A stretch of 64,000 nt of DNA from positions 415,768-479,767 of the forward strand of contig JASJFT010000012.1 in NCBI GenBank assembly GCA_030770425.1. The letters run 5' to 3'. Made by a program: the position numbers and the translations under genes. Shown here one piece after another: positions 56,496 to 64,000 of the stretch. This DNA comes from Darksidea phi. Taxonomy: Eukaryota; Ascomycota; Dothideomycetes; Pleosporales; Lentitheciaceae. The notes beneath the pieces were generated by a model that was given only the letters and a program-made list of their open reading frames with translations, searched no databases and was not told the origin of the DNA. Each line of letters opens with the position of its first letter. Position 1 is the first letter of the stretch.

Positions 56496-59008
56496 ATGGA
56501 ATCCCGCGGAGAGAATAACGATAAGCGTTCGAAGGGTCGCCCGCCAATCGCCCGCCGCTCTGTGGGACCCAATGCACCACTCCTCATGCTTGCTAGCTAA
56601 TTCATGGAATAGTGTGACCAGTGTCGCTCTCGGAAAGTACGAGCCTTCGATCTAGCTCATGAAAAGGAGACATGAGAAAACTGACGAATCGTCCCCGCGC
56701 AGATCGGTTGTGACCGAGGCTCGCCCTGTTCGCATTGCGTTGCCGCAAAACTAGAATGTACCTTCAGTGCCGTCGTGTCGCACACAACAGCTCCCAAGCA
56801 GCGAGTACTGATATCGGCACAATAGTAAGTTGCTTCCTCATCGCCTTTCGATCACCGTATGCATGCTGCCAAGTACTGACGTGGCGGTCGCTTATCAGCG
56901 AGCAGAAGATCGACGGCATTGCGCGGGATATTGATGGCATCAAAGCTCTTCTTCAGGGAATCAGCGTGTCTTCTGATAATAGCCATCCCGAAGTTGACTC
57001 GCTCCAACGCCTCAGTACTACCAGTTTGGCCGCCCCTCTCAAGGAGCAAAAGTCTGCTTATATATGTGATGAATCTCAATGGGATCACTCAGGCCATATT
57101 ATCGACTTTGTAAAAGCAGTGTTGAACGACACGGATTCTAGATATGTCGAGCCTGAAGCAGGTGAGGTACTCTCTTCACTAAGAAACCTTGTCCAGACTC
57201 TAGAAGATCTCATCCCTATTCGTAATATCCATCTGCCGAAAGCCGTCGATTCTACCATGCCTCCATTGGAAGCTGTTCTTGCGGTATTGCGATGGGCTAA
57301 AGGTCGGTCGCTCACATAAAAGCAAGGCCAATTTCACATAGTGTACTAAACTAGAATTTAGATCATGGGCAGAATGCCAAAACACCCTGGCTACCGGAGA
57401 TACTTCCCCGGCAGCATTTTACGGAGATATGCCAGAGAGTATACTTCTCAGTAGATGAATACTCTGAAATCGACTTCATTCTCGCCAATGGATACTTGTC
57501 TTACACATTCTTCGAACACGCTGCGATATCTGGGCGTGAAGACTACTTCGAACACTGTTACCTCTGTCGAATGAATGTTGAGAACGCGTTGTTGCGGCTT
57601 CCACTTCTTTTACCAGCTACCATGAATGCCATTGCAGCGTTGACGCTGGCAGTACGTCTGGTGGTCATTATCCGAACTATTCCAAGGCATAGCTTACATT
57701 TACTACAGGTGTTTAAAGCCATTGAAGGATCGGAGACCACAAAGGGCTGGACCTATATCTCAACTGCGGCCAACCTTTGCCAAACGCTAGGGTATCATCG
57801 CTCTCAATCCTCGAAAACGTCTGACGAAACCAAAAGAGCTGTCCAGGAACGCCTCTTTTGGACTGTCTACAAACTGGACAAGGGGCTTTCATTCCGACTT
57901 GGTCGTTCCTCAAATATTCGTGATGATGAAATCACCTTGCCAATGGACCTCTCGGATGAACCCTCCAAAGTCGCCAGGATCCAAGGCAGGATATATGATC
58001 AACTTTACAGCCCGACAGGCCTTTCTCGACCAGACAGTGAACGTGGGCACATGGCGCAAGCACTTGCTACGGAGATTCGGGACCTGATTAGCGAAACGCA
58101 TGATGATGTTTTCGTACGTTCCTAAGATCTTTGTCGCTTTGAGTCACCATGCTTAATTCACTAACGTGAGAACTAGGCTATCGCTGACCAGCCTAGCAGC
58201 ACGTCGTCAGATCAGACACGAGCCATCTGGCTACAGAGCAACCTGATCTGCCAACATTCTTTACTCGCACAAGTCCTTAGAGCCGTTCCCGTTTCGGTTT
58301 CAGGCAGTTCGCTCACTACTATTCCAGAGGGCTGCGTCAAGGTCGCGAGCGACTGTTTAGACATGCACGAACAGTGTATGAGAACGATTCGGAGCTGTAA
58401 GAATGATCCATTCATGATGAAGAGATATATGAACTGGTTAGTGATTTTCCTGTTTGTCGGTTCTGTCATTCTCTGCGGTAATAGGACAGAATTATGTTGT
58501 GCACAATTGCTTATCTAAAGCGCGTACTTCAACTTGCTTTCGCAACACCAGACCTTCCGAGGGTTTCATAAGCTGCCGGGGCTCTCGCGCTAACTGGCTA
58601 TGCAATAGGGCAATATTACATACTCCGTTTGTTCCATTCAATATCCTGTTCATTCGCGCGGTCCAGCTCCTAGACACTACCGAACTAGGCCGTCTAGATC
58701 GGTTTGCGGCCTCGTTGCAACCGGACCCTTCTTCTTCAGAATCACCCACGCATCCATATCGTCTCTATCGACTTCTCTGTCAGGCCGCACGACTTTACTT
58801 TAACTTAAACACTGCCTCGTCGGCGATGGATCAGATGCTCGTTCATGATCTACCCCAGTCTAACACTGTTCTTGATTTTGCGCAGTATGGGATAGATGCA
58901 GGAGCTCCGACAGGTGAAGGGCTCATTGCGGACGGGAATGAGCTGAGTGAGTGGTATTATGAGAATCAGCAGTTCATGAGCTTGCTAAACGATAACGTGC
59001 TGTATTGA
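56496..59008 (+). CDS. Zn2Cys6 fungal transcription factor
   Basis: Eight exons: 56496-56561, 56613-56636, 56703-56824, 56899-57302, 57362-57651, 57709-58113, 58177-58436, 58609-59008. They join in frame to 656 residues. The zinc cluster at 23-49 has Cys23, 26, 33, 39, 42 and 49, spacing C-x2-C-x6-C-x5-C-x2-C-x6-C, preceded by RPPIARRS. The first two cysteines sit in a 24-nt exon. A coiled linker follows (YEQKIDGIARDIDGIKALLQ). The fungal-specific transcription factor domain has GWTYISTAANLCQTLGYHRS, RLFWTVYKLDKGLSFRLGRS and IRDDEITLPMD. The C-terminus is rich in acidic and aromatic residues, a possible activation region. Intron 57652-57708 is 57 nt and open, so retention would add 19 residues. 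Likely nuclear regulator, perhaps of the adjoining SDR gene (inference from divergent layout). Confidence 0.92.
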
Positions 59009-59265
59009 TCAGAGCCCGCAACCTATTCTTAGATCAGTCACTTCATAATGCTCCGCACTTTACCCTCATCAAACCTCCGTCGCGCTGAAGTGGCATTGTG
59101 AAGACGCCTCTCACTTTTTGCAGATGGTGTTTGACATAGTGAAGGCACAACACACTCCGTCTTCTTAAACCCTCGAAGCGCAAATATAACAGCTACTCGA
59201 ACAACAAGCAAAAGCTGAAGACCACAATCCCGACAAAAAGGCCGATTACCATCTCCAGACCAGCC

Positions 59266-59835
59266 ATGTCTATACAGTTAGCCCTCGATAGCCCTAGCAC
59301 CCCAAGCACCACCCAACAGTTCCAACATGTCCTCGACGACATAAATATGGATATATCGGGAGACGAGTCCTCGGAGGAGGAATTTGACTGTTCATCAGAG
59401 TCTAATTCCGGGCTGGAGCCGAGCGCGATCCCGGATCTATACGATACCAATCGTGCTATCAGCTACGACGTAATTCGCCTTGCATCCAGTTACTGTACTA
59501 TCTGCCTAGCGTTCGATGAGGAAGCTAAGCAGGTGCAAGCTATGGTTCCGGCTGATGGTCCGCTTGAAGTCGACCTGCAGGCACGAATCGATCAGCATAT
59601 ACGGGAGCATGATGGGCAATCGGAGACCATATACAACGATACCGAAGACACGACAGCGAATATTTTTACCAAGAAGCCTGAGCGGTCTGTTGATCAGCGG
59701 AAAGATAGCGCTGTGGGTGAATTCTTCGACTTCGACATGTACGACAAGTCTAATTTCTGCCGAGTCAATGGAACAGCGGCTAAGAAGGAGCCTGCGCGTC
59801 CGCGAAAGACCAAAATGCGCCCTGTGAAGAAGTAA
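59266..59835 (+). CDS. Small acidic protein of unknown function
   Basis: A single exon of 189 residues from an ATG at 59266. The N-terminal third is Ser/Thr/Gln-rich then strongly acidic (DISGDESSEEEFDCSSES). The middle has YCTICLAFDEEAKQVQAMVP and a helix with DLQARIDQHIREHD, and the end is basic (PARPRKTKMRPVKK), possibly a nuclear localisation signal. The Cys-x2-Cys in YCTIC and the His in IDQHIREH could form one metal site, which is only a suggestion. No known family is recognised. It lies 257 bp after the transcription factor on the same strand. Confidence 0.55.
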   Translation: MSIQLALDSPSTPSTTQQFQHVLDDINMDISGDESSEEEFDCSSESNSGLEPSAIPDLYDTNRAISYDVIRLASSYCTICLAFDEEAKQVQAMVPADGPLEVDLQARIDQHIREHDGQSETIYNDTEDTTANIFTKKPERSVDQRKDSAVGEFFDFDMYDKSNFCRVNGTAAKKEPARPRKTKMRPVKK

Positions 59836-61381
59836 TCGGGCGAAACAAGTATACGTGCTGTATCTGGTATTCGAAAAATTGGCGCATGGTAGATGGCTTT
59901 CAGTATATGCTTGGTCTGGCGAAAGGGGTAAGTAGGCTCCATCGGTGAAGCGATTCAGTTAGTCGCTAACTTAATAGTGAAACACATCTTCGGCATTCTC
60001 GCACGTCGCATTTCTTGTTCGAGCGAAGCGCCACATCTTCATCAATATCAATACAATATTCCTCATTTGATACCGTTCATATCGCGCCCTCATAGTGATC
60101 GCTTATATCCGTTCTTTTATCATATCCTTACCCTCGAATATGGATTTAGTTTACTCTTGGACTCTCATGCCTCGGAGGCATTTGAGCTCAATCTTTGCGA
60201 TCTTTGTACGAGAGAACTAGGAGTCGCCCATTGGTGTCGAGCTTCTGAAGGCGGCGCTCACAACTTCTGCAGTACATCCAAATATATCTCCACTCGTTCA
60301 GCAACAAGCACCCAATGTCGACGGCGCAAGATTGAATAGAGAGATTGTCCGACTCTCGAGACCTAATCCGAAACAGACGGAGCATTTCCGTCCTAGCCCA
60401 AGAGCAAGAATATATATCATTTGGGAGATCAGCTTGGTGCCTAAAATATGAGGATGTATTTTAGAGTTGTAGTAGCGCTGTAAAACGTGTTGCGACAACA
60501 GCTGATACTCGGACAGTGATGCCGCAGTCATCGGACTGATTGTGGTGCACGTAGTTCAACGCTGTTCTCAAACTAAAGTATGGTGATGAGCAAAGATGCA
60601 CCATGTGTATACATTTGTAGAACCCAGAATAATTAAGCTTCCGCTGCTTCCATAGCTCTTCTTAGTACGGCGATCACTCGTCTCGAAGGAATGCGGCAGG
60701 AGTCGGACCCCTACGTTTGATAAGCCTGCTTTAGTGCCCCTGACCCCGTAAATTTGTCCATGTAATTCCGATGCCAGCTTCTAGTGTCAAAATTTTCTTC
60801 TCCCCCAGCAGCCTACATCGTGCGGATATCTTCTGCGGTATTACTTCAGGCTATAGCCTCTCTTGTGGGTTAAGTAGTAACATCCAGACGTTGTTCTGTC
60901 CAACGCGCCCTCCTCATGTTGATTAGATTTCGGCATCGCCATCACCGGTTGCAGCCCCCTCCGATCGTATTCGCTTCGATGACTGTACAATCTGGGAAAG
61001 GCCATTAATTACCGGCAGGTAAGCATATGCTCAACGATATGATATCACAACAAGTCTCTGAATGCCAAATCAAGCTCTAAGTCGAACCTGTACAAGTTTG
61101 TGTGAAAGTCGCGAGAGGATCACAAGAGATTCAGCCCCTAAATGTAAATTTAAATGCGCCCACCTATCGTGGACGCGTGCGGGGGCTGCAGAGCAGGGAA
61201 CGGACTGGCACCGACCGCCCCGGTTTCGGATTCATGACCGACAAGGGTTATTGGCCCCTGCCGAGCGCTTACATTTTTATGCCCCCACGATGTTATGCTC
61301 TTAAGTGTCGCAATCGCCCCAGAACACTTAGCTCCTTCTTTTGCTTTTCGTTTTCGCGTCTCTCTCTTTTTGCTGCTCGAA
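59836..61381. other. Gene-free interval
   Basis: About 1.5 kb with only short open frames on both strands (for example 59977-60339 and 61062-61304) and no motifs. The end near 61381 is the presumed promoter and leader of the surface-protein gene, including a T/C-rich stretch at about 61325-61375. Confidence 0.5.
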
Positions 61382-62317
61382 ATGGGTTCGGTTCGGACTT
61401 GGACGATTTTCCTTGCGTTTTATGTAACTTGCGCCCGCTCAACATGCTATTATCCAAACGGCGACGTAGCGAAAGGCGACACGCCCTGCCACTCCGAAGG
61501 AAACTCAACCTGCTGTGGCCCCGGCCTAGCATGTCTCTCTAATGGCTTGTGCGGAATTACGCAGTACCCGTCGAATCCTAAGAGCACATTTGGTTTGGGG
61601 GAATGGTTTGTAACGGGTTCGTGCACGGACGAAAGCTTCACGGACGGGGCCTGTCTGAACCGGTGTCTGAACAAGCCTAATGGAGAGCGTTACAATGTCT
61701 TTGTACCCGTACGTCAGTGCCTAGTCGGTAACAGGGATCGGTGGTATTGCTCGAATGCTCAGACGAGGGAACAAACACTAGATGAGGTGTGCTTTGCTCC
61801 AAGCCAGGCGGATGGGTTTTTGTTCCAGATGGATGGTAAGCACAAGGTTACATACGATGCGCTTAGGGAGATTACTAAGAGAGGTGAAGGGAATCCATCG
61901 ACCGTAACGATCATCGGCCAGGCATCAGGCACAGCAGCTCCAACGTCGCTCGGCTCCATAACAGCCACTGCGACTCCCACCTCAACCGGCGCAACCTCCA
62001 CAGACTCCTCAGCACCCGCCGCAAACCCAATCTCCGAATCGAAACAACCGGACTACAGTATACCTATAGGCGTCGGCGTTGGCGTGCCCCTGGGACTTTT
62101 GGTCTCAGGCATACTTGCATTCCTATATCTACGCCATCGCCGCCAGGCTGCAGCAAAGGGCGAGAAACTTCCAGAGACAGGGAATATCGATAGTCGACCT
62201 CCGATATATGCATACAGGGCTGAGTTGTCGGATTGGCCGCGGGCGGGAGAGCTCTCAACGAACGCAGATCCACATGAACTCTCAGCAGATCATAATCGCG
62301 TTGATGGAGCTAAATAA
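61382..62317 (+). CDS. Cysteine-rich single-pass surface protein
   Basis: A single exon of 311 residues from the ATG at 61382; the frame is open upstream but lacks a better start. MGSVRTWTIFLAFYVTCARS is a signal peptide. The ectodomain, to about residue 180, has many cysteines (TCYYPNGDVAKGDTPCH, STCCGPGLACLSNGLCG, GACLNRCLN, CLVG, WYCSNA, VCFAP). A Ser/Thr/Ala-rich stalk, probably O-glycosylated, follows at about 185-225. One membrane helix lies at about 225-250 (IGVGVGVPLGLLVSGILAFL), then a basic stop-transfer stretch (RHRRQAAAKG) and a cytosolic tail. This is a familiar fungal architecture for cell-wall or plasma-membrane surface proteins, sometimes secreted-effector-like or stress-sensor-like. 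The specific function is unknown. Confidence 0.75.
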   Translation: MGSVRTWTIFLAFYVTCARSTCYYPNGDVAKGDTPCHSEGNSTCCGPGLACLSNGLCGITQYPSNPKSTFGLGEWFVTGSCTDESFTDGACLNRCLNKPNGERYNVFVPVRQCLVGNRDRWYCSNAQTREQTLDEVCFAPSQADGFLFQMDGKHKVTYDALREITKRGEGNPSTVTIIGQASGTAAPTSLGSITATATPTSTGATSTDSSAPAANPISESKQPDYSIPIGVGVGVPLGLLVSGILAFLYLRHRRQAAAKGEKLPETGNIDSRPPIYAYRAELSDWPRAGELSTNADPHELSADHNRVDGAK

Positions 62318-63489
62318 AGTAGAAGAAAGCTTAGACAAGAAAATTCAAGAATAGAACAGTCAGGCTGCAAGTCGAAATGGAAATGATGACAAGCAATAGG
62401 AAGACGTTGAACACAGATAATTCTAAACACAACCACAGTCGCTCTGCTAATTCGAGCTCCCGCAAAGCCGCCATCGGACCAAGACGAGCGATATCTGATT
62501 CTGTGACAGTTGACCGAAAACGATATTAATCGGTTATATAGGAGGATAGAGGATGGAGCGCAACGCTCCGCTGATGAAGATTCTTATATGGGACGTTGAG
62601 CAGGCAGCGGGAGACGTTTCTAGCTACTCCCGAGTCTAAGAGACCACCGTTGCTACCGCTCAACACCGTCGTGTGCGCCACGCCCTCTATAAGGCTCGGA
62701 ACGTTACCCTCGTAGTTGTACCATAGCGCCTTAAGTAATAACTATAACCCCCTTTAGTTTTAATAACCTTGTATTCCAAGGTATTCGGGACGAAGTACCT
62801 TTTAATATTACCTTATTGGGTTATTCCGTGAGTTTGACGACGCGATAGCTGCTTCTCATTTGATAGACTAAGTTAGAATTCCCGCATTTTAAAATCGGCA
62901 CTCGGTGTTGTGGCTGGCCATACCGTGCTTTCTGAATCTGCGAGAAAGAAGGCTGCCTGAGCCTTGAGTAAGGCTGGAGAGGACGATGTCGTCCGCAGAC
63001 TTCGCGTCGGTGAGCGAGCTTAGACCTCCTATGCGATGGAAGTGCACTGGAAGTCACGGAGCTCGTGACCGGAGATCGTGGTGCTTTTGGTTATTTCATT
63101 TGGCGGGGAGGGGGGGTCGGGGGGAGGGTGAACAAGCAGGTGTTAAGATTAAAAAAAATCCGTGAGTCAGTTACCGTGATGTGTAACCAACTGCTAATGA
63201 CTAGATATATTCAGAGGGTAATTTGTTAGTTAAGCATGGAAGGGATCGTAGCATATTTCGCTCTGAAATGTTGTCTCAAAAAGTGTTAGACTTGCAGAAC
63301 CGATATTGGAGCGGTCGTAGGCTGGAAGGTTCTGCTTTGCGTAAGCCCCGAACACTGGGTCGGTGAGATAACTTCTGCCATGTCACTGAAGAAGGGCGTA
63401 GTATGCTACCATTTGATGCAAGAGAAAACACTGGGTCTAAGGCTTTCCCCATACCCAAGCAGTGATAGCGTCACTACGGTTCCGAGCAT
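62318..63489. other. AT-rich flank before a repeat block
   Basis: No supported gene. At about 62720-62825 the sequence is rich in TTAATA/TTATT, the look of decayed or RIP-affected DNA, and purine G-runs occur at about 63105-63130. RIP cannot be tested by eye. Confidence 0.45.
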
Positions 63490-63565
63490 CCCTAAATTAG
63501 GGGGGGCACCCCTAAATTAGGGCGGGGCGGGGCCCTAATTAGGGTTCCTGCCCCCCTAATTAGGG
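63490..63565. repeat. Four palindromes of the CCCTAA/TTAGGG type
   Basis: Palindromic units lie at 63490-63502 and 63510-63522 (CCCTAAATTAGGG) and at 63533-63544 and 63554-63565 (CCCTAATTAGGG), spaced by G/C-rich linkers. Each arm is one telomere-type hexamer pointing toward or away from the other. Confidence 0.9.
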
Positions 63566-63615
63566 GTGCTGGCCCCCGTAATTATAGAATTTTTATAACA
63601 ATATTATATATACTA

Positions 63616-63699
63616 TAGTATTAGGTATAGTATTAGGTATAGTATTAGGTATAGTATTAGGTATAGTATTAGGTACAGTATCAGGTACAGTATCAGGCT
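63616..63699. repeat. 12-bp minisatellite, seven copies
   Basis: Five exact copies of TAGTATTAGGTA start at 63616 and every 12 bp, followed by CAGTATCAGGTA and CAGTATCAGGCT. The last copies blend into the next repeat. Confidence 0.95.
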
Positions 63700-63949
63700 C
63701 AGCAGCTAACCTATATCGAGCTCAGCGGCTGGCCTATATCGAGCTCAGCAGCTGGCTGATATCGAGCTCAACGGCTGGCCTATATCGAGCTCAGTAGCTG
63801 GCTGATATCAAGCTCAGCAGCTGGCTGATATCGAGCTCAGTAGCTAGCTAATATCAAGCTCAGCAGCTGGCTGATATCGAGCTCAGCAGCTGGCTGATAT
63901 CGAGCTCAGTAGCTAGCTGATGCAGAGCTCAGTAGCTAGGTCGTTGGGT
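63697..63949. repeat. 23-bp minisatellite, eleven copies
   Basis: Units starting GCTCAG at 63697, 63720, 63743 and every 23 bp to 63927, consensus GCTCAGCAGCTGGCTGATATCGA. It contains the palindromes GAGCTC, CAGCTG and GATATC. Copies differ by one to four bases. Confidence 0.95.
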
Positions 63950-64000
63950 AGTATTAAGGGCGCGTAGGGCGCGCGGGTGTTCGCGGGTATTCACATGCTA

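Noticed and set aside
63490..63565. Possible telomere because of TTAGGG motifs.
   Set aside because: The hexamers are arranged as single palindromic arms, not as a long unidirectional tandem array, and unrelated repeats follow.

Overview
This is a nuclear contig piece from a filamentous ascomycete (Pezizomycotina). The evidence is many short introns (about 45-130 bp) with fungal donor, branch (CTAAC/CTAAT) and acceptor signals, together with fungus-specific genes: a FlbA-type RGS regulator, an allantoate-permease-type MFS carrier, Zn2Cys6 and NACHT proteins, and fungal F-box-like proteins. A dothideomycete is my best guess, but only as an impression from protein style. Some offered reading frames begin at non-ATG codons, so I re-chose starts and built gene models by joining exons on both strands.

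Layout. 1-0.7 kb: 3' end of a BTB-domain gene whose tail lies in a recent tandem duplication. 0.7-5 kb: long GC-rich stretch without a credible gene, upstream of flbA (4990-7466). 9.9-11.8 kb: CHK1-type checkpoint kinase. 12.9-17.6 kb: two minus-strand genes, an atypical fungal kinase and a CorA-like membrane protein. 18-23 kb: gene-poor, with a small three-exon gene, a decayed kinase and a frameshifted cysteine-containing repeat protein. 23.5-27.2 kb: mitochondrial monothiol glutaredoxin, an unknown gene and mitochondrial cytochrome c peroxidase. 28.3-32.3 kb: an F-box-like gene divergent from an MFS transporter. 33-45 kb: compact housekeeping block with an unknown gene, RPS23, IMA1, the uL24-type mitoribosomal protein, ALG14, eIF2B-beta and NEM1. 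45.5-49 kb: a NACHT-type STAND (NLR-like) gene. 50.8-54.2 kb: two convergent, distantly related F-box-like genes. 54.8-59 kb: an SDR-fold gene divergent from a Zn2Cys6 regulator. 59-62.3 kb: an acidic small protein and a cysteine-rich single-pass surface protein. 63.5-64 kb: stacked short tandem repeats.

How genes relate. The housekeeping genes do not form one pathway, although several act in mitochondria (GRX5, CCP1, uL24m) and two at the nuclear envelope (IMA1, NEM1). The SDR gene and Zn2Cys6 regulator share a 444-bp intergenic region and may be a small regulatory module. The NLR-like gene and the 18-23 kb relics have an accessory character. I see no convincing multi-gene system of a new kind. 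The strongest leads are the NLR-like gene, three GC-AG introns supported by reading-frame continuity, the degenerate kinase family, and the 63.5-64 kb repeat stack.
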